NCBI RefSeq assembly: GCF_015679325.1 | Contig: NZ_JADPVI010000003.1 | Span: 62,001 to 126,000 of the forward strand | Source: Kaistella gelatinilytica | GTDB taxonomy: Bacteria > Bacteroidota > Bacteroidia > Flavobacteriales > Weeksellaceae | Length of the DNA: 64,000 nt | Reading direction: 5' to 3' | Shown: positions 43,916-52,938 of the stretch, piece after piece | Layout: each line of letters opens with the position of its first letter | Position numbering within the stretch: position 1 is the first letter of the stretch | The notes under the pieces: model-generated | What the model saw: the letters and a program-made list of their open reading frames with translations, nothing else | Database searches by the model: none | What the model was told of the DNA's origin: nothing | Position numbers and translations under genes: made by a program

Positions 43916-44282
43916 AAATCCTTTTTCTTTTGAAGGTAGAATTCGACGAACAGAATTCGGGATTTCGTACCTAATTTACATTGGTATTTCAACGATTTTT
44001 TCTTTGGTTCGAGAGAAAATGAAGCAACAAGGCGATGAGAATTTATTGTTGTTGATTATTACTTTAATATCTTATATTCCTTTGATATGGTTTTCTTTAG
44101 CGCAAGCTGCAAAAAGATGTCATGATCGCGGAAATTCTGGTTGGTATCAATTAATTCCGTTTTATGTGTTATGGTTAATTTTTGCTGACGGGGAAGTTGG
44201 CCCAAATGAATATGGTCCAAATCCTAAAGGAATCGGAAATTTTGATGAAATAAACGAAATAGGATTAAAAGAAACTTTTTAA
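43908..44282 (+). CDS. DUF805 membrane protein
   Basis: A 124-residue inner-membrane protein: FSFEGRIRRTEFGISYLIY at the N-terminus, two to three hydrophobic segments, and the AAKRCHDRGNSGWYQLIPFY motif near residue 75 that defines DUF805. Function unknown. The ATG at 43908 overlaps the RapZ-C stop by 8 bases, so it is translated with it; the longer frame from 43737 lies wholly inside RapZ-C and is rejected. It is the only membrane protein of this operon. Confidence 0.85.
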   Translation: MFKNPFSFEGRIRRTEFGISYLIYIGISTIFSLVREKMKQQGDENLLLLIITLISYIPLIWFSLAQAAKRCHDRGNSGWYQLIPFYVLWLIFADGEVGPNEYGPNPKGIGNFDEINEIGLKETF

Positions 44283-44283
44283 T

Positions 44284-44997
44284 ATGAAGGCACTCATCTT
44301 CGCAGCCGGAAAAGGCACCCGCTTAAAACCTTTTACTGATCATCATCCAAAAGCACTTGCGGTGGTGAATGAAGTTCCTTTGCTGGAAAGAAACATCAAA
44401 TATATTCAGAGTTTTGGCATCAATGAATTCGTAATTAATGTTTATCATTTTGGAGAACAGATTACCGATTTTTTGAAGAAGAATGATAATTTCGGTGCGA
44501 AAATTGAGATCTCAGACGAAAAAGAAGAGTTACTCGAAACTGGCGGTGGTTTAGTTTTTGCAAGAAAATTTCTGGATTTTAAAGAAGATTTTCTGATCAT
44601 GAATGCAGATATATTAACAGATTTAGATTTGAATGGTTTTGTTAAATTTCATCAGGAAAAGAAAGATTTCGCTACATTAGCAGTATCAGACCGCGTTAGT
44701 TCTCGTAAACTTCTTTTCAATGAGAATATGATCTTACGAGGTTGGCTCAATGTACAAACAGGCGAACAGCGATTGGCAGAATTCAACAAAGGATTTAAAC
44801 CTTTAGCTTTTAGCGGAATACACTGCATTAATCCCCGAATTTTTAATAAGATAAAAAGAAAAGGCAAATTTTCCATCATGGAAGAGTATCTGGATTTAAT
44901 GCACACTGAAGAAATTCATGGCTATGAACATCAAGCCCATTTAATCGATGTTGGAAGACCGGAATCTATTCTGGCAGCAGAAAAAATTTTTAAATAA
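44284..44997 (+). CDS. murU: MurU-like sugar-1-phosphate nucleotidyltransferase
   Basis: A 237-residue nucleotidyltransferase. The NTP-binding FAAGKGTRLKPFTDHHPK (residues 6-23), the LETGGG loop near 85, and the metal Asp of MNADILTDLD near 108 closely match MurU, which makes UDP-MurNAc from MurNAc-1-phosphate supplied by AmgK. A general glucose- or mannose-1-phosphate enzyme of the same fold is possible, but the AmgK-like neighbour favours MurU. One base separates it from DUF805; the LOG gene starts 4 bases after it. Confidence 0.82.
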   Translation: MKALIFAAGKGTRLKPFTDHHPKALAVVNEVPLLERNIKYIQSFGINEFVINVYHFGEQITDFLKKNDNFGAKIEISDEKEELLETGGGLVFARKFLDFKEDFLIMNADILTDLDLNGFVKFHQEKKDFATLAVSDRVSSRKLLFNENMILRGWLNVQTGEQRLAEFNKGFKPLAFSGIHCINPRIFNKIKRKGKFSIMEEYLDLMHTEEIHGYEHQAHLIDVGRPESILAAEKIFK

Positions 44998-45001
44998 ACG
45001 A

Positions 45002-45760
45002 ATGAGTAAAATAAAAAGAGGGAAAGGAACTTCGATAGAATTGACCGGACCCGCATTTGAGATCGATCAAAAAGTACAAAGTTCTTTCAAGGAAAAAACC
45101 TGGGACGAAACCATCACCAAAGACAGCTGGATGGTTTTTAAAATAATGGCGGAATTTGTAGATGGCTACGAAAAATTGGCGAAAATTGGTCCCTGCGTTT
45201 CTATATTTGGATCTGCACGGCTAAAACCAGGCAGCGAACATTATAACATGGCGGTAGATATCGCAGAAAAAATTACAGAAATCGGTTTCGGTGTCATCAC
45301 AGGAGGTGGTCCCGGAATCATGGAAGCCGGAAACAAAGGTGCTCATCAAGGTGGCGGAAAATCGATCGGATTGAATATAGAGTTGCCTTTTGAACAGCAT
45401 TTTAATCCTTTTATTGATAAAGGTTACAGCATGGATTTTGACTACTTTTTCGTAAGAAAAGTAATGTTCATTAAATATTCTCAAGGTTTCATCGTAATGC
45501 CGGGAGGATTTGGGACTTTGGATGAATTGATGGAAGCAATTACTTTAATTCAAACCGATAAGATCGGCAGATTTCCTATCGTTCTGGTTGGGTCAAAATA
45601 CTGGGGCGGTCTCATCGACTGGTTTAAGAATACCCTTTTAGTAAACGGTATGATCTCTGAAGAGGATTTGAATCTTTATCGTGTTGTTGATACCGCGGAA
45701 GAAGCAGTTGCTCATATCAAGGCTTTCTACGACAAATATACAGTGAACGTTAATTTCTAA
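45002..45760 (+). CDS. LOG family protein (TIGR00730-type)
   Basis: A 252-residue Rossmann-fold protein of the LONELY GUY/lysine-decarboxylase-like family. It has GSARLKPGSEHY, the nucleotide-binding TGGGPGIMEAGNKGA and the PGGFGTLDELMEAITLIQT motif, whose Glu is catalytic in nucleoside 5'-monophosphate phosphoribohydrolases. The enzyme would cleave AMP-type nucleotides to base and ribose 5-phosphate. The ATG at 45002 is preferred to 44948, which would overlap murU. It ends the amgK operon; how it relates to cell-wall recycling is unclear. Confidence 0.88.
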   Translation: MSKIKRGKGTSIELTGPAFEIDQKVQSSFKEKTWDETITKDSWMVFKIMAEFVDGYEKLAKIGPCVSIFGSARLKPGSEHYNMAVDIAEKITEIGFGVITGGGPGIMEAGNKGAHQGGGKSIGLNIELPFEQHFNPFIDKGYSMDFDYFFVRKVMFIKYSQGFIVMPGGFGTLDELMEAITLIQTDKIGRFPIVLVGSKYWGGLIDWFKNTLLVNGMISEEDLNLYRVVDTAEEAVAHIKAFYDKYTVNVNF

Positions 45761-45766
45761 TGGCAC

Positions 45767-45774
45767 TATATTTG
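45767..45774 (+). promoter_or_regulatory. -7 promoter box for the DUF6702 gene
   Basis: TATATTTG lies 26 bases before the ATG at 45801, just downstream of the LOG gene. Confidence 0.5.
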
Positions 45775-45800
45775 AGCCAATCATATTACAAAAGAATAAG

Positions 45801-46271
45801 ATGAAAAAGTTTTTACAGATTACAGGAATATTGGCTTTGATGATATTGATGAGTTTTGAAGGTGCAGACTTTTACTCCTCAATGACAAAAGTGGATTATG
45901 TGGAAGGAAGCAAGACCTTAAAATTCACGACAAAAATGAATAAGGAACACATTTCTGACGCCATTAAAATAAATTCAAGCACCGCAGGTTTTGAAGCAGA
46001 GGTAAAAAAATATGTGAATAATAATTTCGATCTGTACGTGAACGGAAGTCCAAAAGCACTTACGTTCACAGGCAGTCAAATTAATGGCGAATCAGTTTGG
46101 GTATATTTTGAAGCGAACGGTATTGCTGACATCAGTACTTTAAAAATTAAAAATACGATCATGTTGAGTACCTTCCCGAAACAGTTTAACCTTGTTAATA
46201 TCGCTTACAAAGGAAATCAGAAAACAATGAATTTTCAGCGAGGAAAAGAAGTGAATGAGGTTAGTTTTTAA
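45801..46271 (+). CDS. DUF6702 family exported protein
   Basis: A 156-residue exported protein with an N-terminal hydrophobic signal (ITGILALMILMSFEGADF). The mature part, from HISDAIKINSS to KNTIMLSTFPKQFNLVNI, fits the DUF6702 family of small Bacteroidota secreted beta-rich proteins. Function unknown. It has its own promoter and is followed by a hairpin terminator at 46291-46330. Confidence 0.75.
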   Translation: MKKFLQITGILALMILMSFEGADFYSSMTKVDYVEGSKTLKFTTKMNKEHISDAIKINSSTAGFEAEVKKYVNNNFDLYVNGSPKALTFTGSQINGESVWVYFEANGIADISTLKIKNTIMLSTFPKQFNLVNIAYKGNQKTMNFQRGKEVNEVSF

Positions 46272-46290
46272 AAGATAAACCATAAATACA

Positions 46291-46330
46291 AAATCCGTTC
46301 TGTCATATGCGACAGGACGGATTTTATTTT
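46291..46330 (+). terminator. Hairpin terminator after the DUF6702 gene
   Basis: AAATCCGT and TGTC on the left pair with GACA and ACGGATTT on the right around an ATATGC loop, with one internal mismatch, followed by T-rich sequence. The stretch from 46331 to 46495 holds no gene I can support. Confidence 0.65.
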
Positions 46331-46495
46331 TGAGAAGAAAGTGAAGCTTGCTTTCAAAAACTAGCCATAGATTTCCCAACAATAATGAATTCATGATATT
46401 AGTTCGGATTGAACCAATTCTCATCAATACAGATGCATTAAAATGCTTTCTCAACATTACAAAAGGTGATTATAACAAGCAAAACGTAAGACACG

Positions 46496-46530
46496 AAAAA
46501 GCCGCCTCAAAAAATGAGGCGGCTTTTTTA
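46496..46530. terminator. Strong bidirectional terminator
   Basis: AAAAAGCCGCCTCA pairs with TGAGGCGGCTTTTTT across a 5-base loop. It can end the leftward DUF5689 operon and stop rightward read-through. Confidence 0.85.
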
Positions 46531-46549
46531 TAGATATAGGAAACTATCT

Positions 46550-48613
46550 TTATTTAGCTCCTTTAACTGCAAAGTTATCAACTTCCCAAGTTGTAGAGAA
46601 GCCTGGAACTGAAGTATATTTAAACGCCAGTACAATATTTTTGTTGGCATAATCTTTTAAGCTTACGCGCCCTGAACTTGCAAAACCAAAGTTGTTGATG
46701 TCTGTATCAAACGAAGCGTTAAGCTTAGTCCAGGTTGTAGTCGCAACATTACCTGTATAATTTTCGGTAACGTAAAGTTCTAATGGATTACCTGAATATC
46801 TTGCGTCGCTTTCAAAAGACACAAAAGCGTTCGTATATCCAGCTAAAGAAATTTTATTCTTCGTGATCAACCAGTCTTCATTTGCCTGGCGGAAACCGTC
46901 CATAAACGCACATGGTCTTGGATTACCAAAAGCAGCGGTGTTCCAAACCTGCGCACCTGTAACGCTCACTGCAGTCCAGTTTGCTAAGGTGTTAGAGTCG
47001 AAACCATCTTCAAAGATAGGCGTGAAAAGCTGAGGAACTGTTCCGTCACAACGAGCATTACCAAAATTAGCATTGATCTGTTTTGGAATCAGTAGTTGGT
47101 ATTTTCCGCTCACATAAGTTACGATCGCGTAAATATCACCTTTTCCTCCGTCGCTTTCAGAACGTGCAAAAGTAGCCGATGTATAGGTTTTCAAAATTAT
47201 TTTGTTACCACTACAATCTTCTAAAGTCAAATCTGCCGGTGCATAAGATTTGTACAAATCAGCAGCAATAACCTCAACATCTCTGATTTTGACCCAACGA
47301 CCAACATCAGACGCTGTCAGTGAAGTAATTGTTCTTTCTGTAGGTACTGGTGCCGAAATATTAGCATTACTATCGTAGAAAGTATTATATACATTAGCTT
47401 CCGGTATTAATCCATTGTTAATTATACCAATCTGAAGTTCACCATTTACATTGCTTACCGCAAGACCTTTTAATTTAACGTAAACAACTTTACCAACTCT
47501 AAATCGAGCATCCTGATAAAGAGCTGCCTTATTAACATTGATACGAATTCCGCCAGTTTCATCTTCACCATAAATAGCTCTGGTAAGATTATTTGCTTCA
47601 TCGTTTGCAGTTACTTTAACTTTCAATAAGAAATCACCAGTAATCTGGGTTGAAGATCCGGAAATAAGCTGTTTAACTTCTGCTACTGTTTTAGCAGTTA
47701 ATCCCGTTTGATCTAATATACAAGGATTGCTTGCAATACCATCTTTTCTAGGAAACTTTTTCATTTCTGCTAAATCGGTAACCTTATTAATATACAGTTG
47801 GAAGGTGCTTGTAAATTTACTGAAAATACCAACAAACGCTCCGTTTCCAGCAGGTACAACCTGATTTGCGAATGAAGCAAAACCACTGTTTCTTACGATC
47901 GCAGTTCCTGTGTAGTTGTTAGAAACCGTATTCCAGCCTTCACCAATTTGTCTGTCCACTGTAAATCCGTCTGGAGCGAAGTTTGCACAAAGTGCATTTT
48001 TCGTAAATTCAACATCATTCACCTGGATCAATGCTCCTAATAAATTATTATTCGCAGAAAACTCAGAGATCTTCAATACTTTAGGAATAATGTTCTCTCT
48101 GATTTTACATGATCTGAACATCGCAGCAGGAAGCAATTTTTCTGGAATTCTTGAAACTGCATCTACCTGACCCGTTGCATCTGATTTGGAATCTCTAATT
48201 CCCAATTGCACTAAACTACCATAAGATCCTAAAGAAAGACCTGCTAATTTAATATAGATCTTACTTCCCTGTGGAAATTTAGTGTAAGTACTTACCGCAT
48301 CAACACTGATCGTAAAACCTTGTGTAGGATTCACCGGTAAATCCTGAATGTAGATCGTTTTATAGATGTTCCCTGTTTCATCAGTAGATGATACATAACC
48401 TTCCATAATGTCAGTTGAAGTCGCCGGGAAATCATATCTCACACTTCCGTGCAAAGCTTTCACCTGCGCAATTGTTAATGTTGCTACAAGATCCTGACAT
48501 TGATAACCGTCTAAATTCGGTGCATCATATTTATCATCGTGAACACAACCTGTAAGAAACAGCGCCGTGAAAGCGATAAATAAAACCTTAAAAAATGAAT
48601 TATATTTTTTCAT
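46550..48613 (-). CDS. DUF5689 lipoprotein with a choice-of-anchor J-like C-terminus
   Basis: A 687-residue outer-membrane lipoprotein: signal peptide and lipobox FLTGC (Cys22), followed by acidic VHDDKYD, the kind of +2 region seen in surface-exported Bacteroidota lipoproteins. Two DUF5689-like OB-type repeats follow (TIAQVKALHG to about residue 290, and AKTVAEVKQLISGS to about 505), then a jelly-roll domain with EDGFDSNTLANWTAVSV and FVSFESDARYSGNPLEL typical of choice-of-anchor J/cleaved-adhesin. It follows its TonB receptor gene by 19 bases. DUF5689 is often linked to secreted nucleases, and one lies divergent at 51654. Confidence 0.85.
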   Translation of the reverse strand: MKKYNSFFKVLFIAFTALFLTGCVHDDKYDAPNLDGYQCQDLVATLTIAQVKALHGSVRYDFPATSTDIMEGYVSSTDETGNIYKTIYIQDLPVNPTQGFTISVDAVSTYTKFPQGSKIYIKLAGLSLGSYGSLVQLGIRDSKSDATGQVDAVSRIPEKLLPAAMFRSCKIRENIIPKVLKISEFSANNNLLGALIQVNDVEFTKNALCANFAPDGFTVDRQIGEGWNTVSNNYTGTAIVRNSGFASFANQVVPAGNGAFVGIFSKFTSTFQLYINKVTDLAEMKKFPRKDGIASNPCILDQTGLTAKTVAEVKQLISGSSTQITGDFLLKVKVTANDEANNLTRAIYGEDETGGIRINVNKAALYQDARFRVGKVVYVKLKGLAVSNVNGELQIGIINNGLIPEANVYNTFYDSNANISAPVPTERTITSLTASDVGRWVKIRDVEVIAADLYKSYAPADLTLEDCSGNKIILKTYTSATFARSESDGGKGDIYAIVTYVSGKYQLLIPKQINANFGNARCDGTVPQLFTPIFEDGFDSNTLANWTAVSVTGAQVWNTAAFGNPRPCAFMDGFRQANEDWLITKNKISLAGYTNAFVSFESDARYSGNPLELYVTENYTGNVATTTWTKLNASFDTDINNFGFASSGRVSLKDYANKNIVLAFKYTSVPGFSTTWEVDNFAVKGAK

Positions 48614-48632
48614 TTGGATATATTATTATTAA

Positions 48633-51410
48633 TTAAAACCTTAAATAAACGTTTGCGAAGAAAGTAGTTCCTCTGTCATACCATAATTTTGGTCCGAACA
48701 AAGGTTTGTCTCTTTGTGCATCAGCAAAAGCTTCCGGGAAGTTAACTGATCTGCCTTGCTCAAATCCTCCTGTTACGTAATTTCTGTTGTTCAAAATGTT
48801 GTTTACACTTAAACTAAGACCCATTCTGTATTTTCCGAACATGAAAGATTTACCAGCATTTGCATTCAACATAAATTGATCGTCAAATTTTTTCTGATCC
48901 GTGATCAATGCTAAATTTTCTGGTGTTACACCAGGATAAAGATGTCCTGTCGGATCTGTATATAAGGTTGAAGTCTTGTTCAATGCAGAGAAATTCAAAT
49001 AATTATCCTGCAAATAATTTGCGGTTGCACCAATCCACCAATATTTTGGGGAGTTGTATCTCAATCCTACTGAATATGCTTTCTGTGGAGTTCCGGCAAC
49101 TTTGTAATCTTTAATATTCGCAGTACCGAAATCTCTGATCGGATTACCGAAATTTTTCACAGTCGTATCATCTGCAGTAAGAACTCTTGGATTATTGGTA
49201 ATTCTGTAATCACCGTAGCTTCCAACAGCTGTTGCGCTCAATGTTGGTGTAATTTTTACTTCTGCACCTAATTCTAAACCTTTGTAAGTTTTATTAACTC
49301 CACTAAGAATTTCAGCAACTAATGCATTTCCCTGATCTACAACAGAAGATGAAATATCTGCGTAATAGCGGGAGATTTGTGTCGCATTATTAACGGTCGT
49401 GTAATAACCACTCAATCTTATTTTTAAAGTTTGTCCTCTTAAGATATAACTCAAGTCATTAGAATTGATGATCTGGTTTTCAACATTTGGCGTGATCATA
49501 TTGCTTACACGCGGATTAATGAAGATTTCATTAAGCGTTGGTGCCAAACTGAAGAAAGCTCCGTTATAAACAATAAAGTTTTTACCGTTTATTTTATAAG
49601 TTACTTTCCCTTTGATCCCTGCATCAAATGAGTTATAAATATCACTTTTACCTTTACTTCCCGGATAATAGTGGTGTCTGAATTTACCATCTCTCTGCGA
49701 ATCTGCGAACGACGTAAATACCGATCCTACAATATTCCATTTTGGTAAATCTATTTCTGTAGAAGCATTGAAACTATATTGATTTCTCAATAAATCGTAA
49801 GAATACTGCGTTCTGTCTCCAACCTTGATCTTTGCATTCGGGTTATCTAAATCGTAAGGCTGATCGTTTCCGAAAGCATTAAGATTTGATCCGTACAAAC
49901 CTCCTAAAAGATCTTTCAATTCTCTAAAATTATCTGATTTTAAATTCTGATAATTAAAGTTAAGATTCAACTTCCAGTTAGGTGCTAATTTGGTATCGAA
50001 ATGAGATACAAAATTGATGGTTTTATCTTTGTTTACGTCTTCAACAATGGTATAAACAGCTGCCTGTTCTTTACCGGTCATATCATAACGGTTGATGTAA
50101 TTCGCGTTATAAAGATTGTTCCAGTTAATTTGGCTAACATTCTCGTCATTTTGCCAGGCGCTTGTATTTGCATCGATATCAGCTTGTGAAGCTCCAACAG
50201 ATATTAAGTAACTTGGTAAATTTCTATAATAAGTTGGGTTCGGATCTGCGGCGTGGAACCAATCCAAACGGCTTCTTCCGTCTCTACCAAACTGGTATGA
50301 AAGGGTATTGTTCCAGTTACTGCTTTTACCAATTTTTAAATAATCAGTGATCATGAATACCGGTTCAAAAACTTTTCGGATACGGGAATTTCTTTTTTCC
50401 CCATCTTGCCATCCCCAATAAGAGTTGTAATCTTTACCCATTAAGTCATAAACCTCCTGCGTGTTTGGTGAATTGCTCGCTCTGTACGTTGGCGAACCAA
50501 AAGCGGTAATATTAATAGCGTGTCTGCTGCTGAATTGTTTTTCGATCGCACCGAAGTATCCGTAAGCATCCTGATAAGTTCCTTTGATAACTCCTTCATC
50601 TGCCCATCTTCTACTTGCAGAAAATGTGAATGCCCATCCTTTTTTAGATAAACCGCTGGAATACGTTGCCATTGCACGGTGAAAATAACTTCTGTTCGTA
50701 AATGAATATGCCAAAGAAGTTTGCTTTCTGTAGCTAGAAGCTCTTGTATTGTAATAAACTACTCCACCTAAATTTCCGAATGCATATTCAGAAGGTGTAA
50801 TATTATCTACATACTCGTAAGGATATCTTGTAACATCATTTAAACCACCCCAATTGCTGAAATCAACTTTTCCATCATCTCCTTTAGACATTGAAACGCC
50901 GTTGAATAATACATCTTCATATCTGTTTTCAACACCTCTTGCACGGAACCAGTACGCTCCCAGTTCAAATGCCGAAATATTTTGGAAAGTATCTCTACCT
51001 GAACTTAAAAGTCCTACTGTTGGCTGCATCGAAGAACCACCTTCAGAACTGTCATTAGCAGAATCGTCAATGACCATCACTCCTGCGTTTGGATTTGCAG
51101 CAACCCCTAAACTGATAACGCCCAGATCTTTTCTCTTATCATCGGCAGTTACATCAAATTCGATCAATTTTGCTTCAAAACTTTGTCTCGAAACGGTGAT
51201 TTGATAGTGACCGGGTTTTAAATCAACAAACTGGAAATAACCAATTTTGTCGGCTTTTACTTGATCTGCAGATTGTCCCAAGTCAATCGCTGCATTCTCA
51301 ATAGGTTTTCCCTCCTGATCTTTTACATATGCGTAAACCGTAGTTTGTGCAAAATAAAATGATGCAGGAAGCAAAGTAAACAATGAGATTAAGGATAATT
51401 TTTTAATCAT
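48633..51410 (-). CDS. TonB-dependent receptor with carboxypeptidase-like N-terminal domain
   Basis: A 925-residue outer-membrane receptor. After the signal peptide (FYFAQ) comes a CarboxypepD_reg-like beta domain (AYVKDQEGKPIENAAIDLG, about residues 25-100), a short TonB box region (VMVIDDS), the plug domain with VENRYEDVLFNGVSM and NLGGVVYYNTRAS, and the barrel ending ANVYLRF. This is the SusC-like layout, with a DUF5689 lipoprotein in place of SusD. A -7 box lies at 51459-51466. Substrate unknown; context suggests nucleic acid or phosphate compounds. Confidence 0.92.
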   Translation of the reverse strand: MIKKLSLISLFTLLPASFYFAQTTVYAYVKDQEGKPIENAAIDLGQSADQVKADKIGYFQFVDLKPGHYQITVSRQSFEAKLIEFDVTADDKRKDLGVISLGVAANPNAGVMVIDDSANDSSEGGSSMQPTVGLLSSGRDTFQNISAFELGAYWFRARGVENRYEDVLFNGVSMSKGDDGKVDFSNWGGLNDVTRYPYEYVDNITPSEYAFGNLGGVVYYNTRASSYRKQTSLAYSFTNRSYFHRAMATYSSGLSKKGWAFTFSASRRWADEGVIKGTYQDAYGYFGAIEKQFSSRHAINITAFGSPTYRASNSPNTQEVYDLMGKDYNSYWGWQDGEKRNSRIRKVFEPVFMITDYLKIGKSSNWNNTLSYQFGRDGRSRLDWFHAADPNPTYYRNLPSYLISVGASQADIDANTSAWQNDENVSQINWNNLYNANYINRYDMTGKEQAAVYTIVEDVNKDKTINFVSHFDTKLAPNWKLNLNFNYQNLKSDNFRELKDLLGGLYGSNLNAFGNDQPYDLDNPNAKIKVGDRTQYSYDLLRNQYSFNASTEIDLPKWNIVGSVFTSFADSQRDGKFRHHYYPGSKGKSDIYNSFDAGIKGKVTYKINGKNFIVYNGAFFSLAPTLNEIFINPRVSNMITPNVENQIINSNDLSYILRGQTLKIRLSGYYTTVNNATQISRYYADISSSVVDQGNALVAEILSGVNKTYKGLELGAEVKITPTLSATAVGSYGDYRITNNPRVLTADDTTVKNFGNPIRDFGTANIKDYKVAGTPQKAYSVGLRYNSPKYWWIGATANYLQDNYLNFSALNKTSTLYTDPTGHLYPGVTPENLALITDQKKFDDQFMLNANAGKSFMFGKYRMGLSLSVNNILNNRNYVTGGFEQGRSVNFPEAFADAQRDKPLFGPKLWYDRGTTFFANVYLRF

Positions 51411-51458
51411 AACAAATTATTTATTTCCCTTTTTAGATATCAATTTATTAAGGGGTCA

Positions 51459-51466
51459 CAAATTTA
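51459..51466 (-). promoter_or_regulatory. -7 promoter box for receptor-DUF5689 operon
   Basis: The minus strand reads TAAATTTG, 48 bases before the ATG at 51410. The rest of the 243-base divergent region is AT-rich and shows no further element except the box at 51643. Confidence 0.45.
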
Positions 51467-51642
51467 AACTTAATTTTTGTTAAGTTAAACATATTTAACA
51501 CTTTATTCTCATAAATACACGTTAACAATTATTAATTTTATTTATTCATATCGAATTCATGATTAACATCATATTTAGGATTTTATTAAAGTCTTTACAT
51601 TAAAAAATATTCACTAGTTTTACCTCCTCAATTTTTATATCA

Positions 51643-51650
51643 TAATTTTG
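51643..51650 (+). promoter_or_regulatory. -7 promoter box, leaderless start at 51654
   Basis: TAATTTTG ends 3 bases before the ATG; an alternative TTG at 51648 is inside the box. Confidence 0.6.
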
Positions 51651-51653
51651 AAA

Positions 51654-52856
51654 ATGAAAAAACTTTATATTTTAGCTTTCGTTTTTAGTTTCGGATTTAT
51701 TTTTTCGCAACAAAAACAGGTTCAGAGAGCCGCAATTGGTTTCCTAAATGTTGAAAATCTCTGGGATACAGTTCCGTCTGCAGATTATATTGACGGCACC
51801 AAAGATGTTCACAATCCCGCATTCCACAGAAGTGTACCGCTCGATTCTTTAAAATATTTAGAAACAACCGAAGATTACAAAGGCGAATGGAGTGATTCAC
51901 TGCTTATCGGTAAAAAAGTGATCCGCAACCAAATTCTTGCTGATGATTTCACTGAGAACAGCGCAAAAAACTGGACCAAAGCAAAATACAATCAAAAACT
52001 GGCCAACGAAGCGAGAGTTATTTCAGAGCTTGGCCGACAATACACCAATGACAATCCTGTTATCGTAGGTTTGATCGAAGTGGAGAACAGACAGGTTATT
52101 CAGGACCTTATCGCGCAACCGGCCCTGGCAAAAGCGAATTACGGAATCGTACATTACAATTCTTATGATGCGAGAGGAATTGATATCGCAATAATCTACC
52201 AAAAAAGCAGATTCAAAGTAACTGATTCTTATGTGACCGACATTAAGGTATATAACGATGAAGGGAAAAGATCTTACACCAGAGGAGTTTTGGTAATAAG
52301 AGGAATTTTAGATGGTGAAAAAGTAGGGGTCTTTATGAATCACTGGCCATCGAGAAGTGGTGGAGAAGCAAAATCTCTCCCAAGACGTGCTGCCGCTGCA
52401 AAAGTATTGAAAACGGAAATGGATAAAGCCAGAGCCGAAGATCCAGACAGAAAATTATTTGCAATGGGTGATTTCAATGACGATCCGGTAAGTCCAAGTG
52501 TGAGAAAACTTTTGGGAGCCGTGGGTGATCCTGCTCAATTATCAGAAACAAGTCCTTATTACAATTTAATGTACAAACCTTTCAAAGCAGGAGTAGCTTC
52601 ACTAGCTTATCGTGATGCACCGAATCTTTTTGATCAAATCATCGTTTCTAAAAACCTGTATTCAACCGAGAAATTAACTCCAACGTACAGTGTTTTTAAA
52701 GCGGAAATTTTTGCACCTTCTTATTTGGTCAATGACTCCGGACAATGGAAAGGGTATCCTTTGAGATCTTGGGACGGTGATAGATTTACAGGTGGTTTTA
52801 GTGATCACTTTCCAGCAGTATGTATCATCCAGAGAGAATTTAAGTCTACTAAATAG
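51654..52856 (+). CDS. Secreted endonuclease/exonuclease/phosphatase-family enzyme
   Basis: A 400-residue exported metal-dependent phosphodiesterase of the EEP fold. Signal peptide ends near FSQQ; then FLNVENLWDT with the metal-binding Asn, LIEVENRQV with the catalytic Glu, the MNHWPSRSGG loop with catalytic His/Asn, MGDFNDDPVS with Asp and Asn, and a late FSDHFPAV His. All active-site positions are present. It may be a nuclease or a phosphatase and works outside the cytosol. Divergent from the TonB receptor-DUF5689 operon; own terminator at 52877. Confidence 0.9.
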   Translation: MKKLYILAFVFSFGFIFSQQKQVQRAAIGFLNVENLWDTVPSADYIDGTKDVHNPAFHRSVPLDSLKYLETTEDYKGEWSDSLLIGKKVIRNQILADDFTENSAKNWTKAKYNQKLANEARVISELGRQYTNDNPVIVGLIEVENRQVIQDLIAQPALAKANYGIVHYNSYDARGIDIAIIYQKSRFKVTDSYVTDIKVYNDEGKRSYTRGVLVIRGILDGEKVGVFMNHWPSRSGGEAKSLPRRAAAAKVLKTEMDKARAEDPDRKLFAMGDFNDDPVSPSVRKLLGAVGDPAQLSETSPYYNLMYKPFKAGVASLAYRDAPNLFDQIIVSKNLYSTEKLTPTYSVFKAEIFAPSYLVNDSGQWKGYPLRSWDGDRFTGGFSDHFPAVCIIQREFKSTK

Positions 52857-52876
52857 ACGAGTCAAATAATAACAGT

Positions 52877-52909
52877 AAGACCGGAGTTGATTCAGCTCCG
52901 GTCTTTTTT
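52877..52909 (+). terminator. Rho-independent terminator of the EEP gene
   Basis: AAGACCGGAG pairs with CTCCGGTCTT across a 9-base loop, then Ts. Confidence 0.85.
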
Positions 52910-52938
52910 ATTTTATATCTTTAACTTAAAATTACGCA

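Noticed and set aside
46140-46457. A 105-codon leftward open frame.
   Set aside because: It overlaps the DUF6702 gene on the opposite strand and a terminator; no support.
46348-46533. A 61-codon rightward open frame between the two terminators.
   Set aside because: Runs through a strong terminator, has no promoter or family resemblance, and lies in non-coding sequence.
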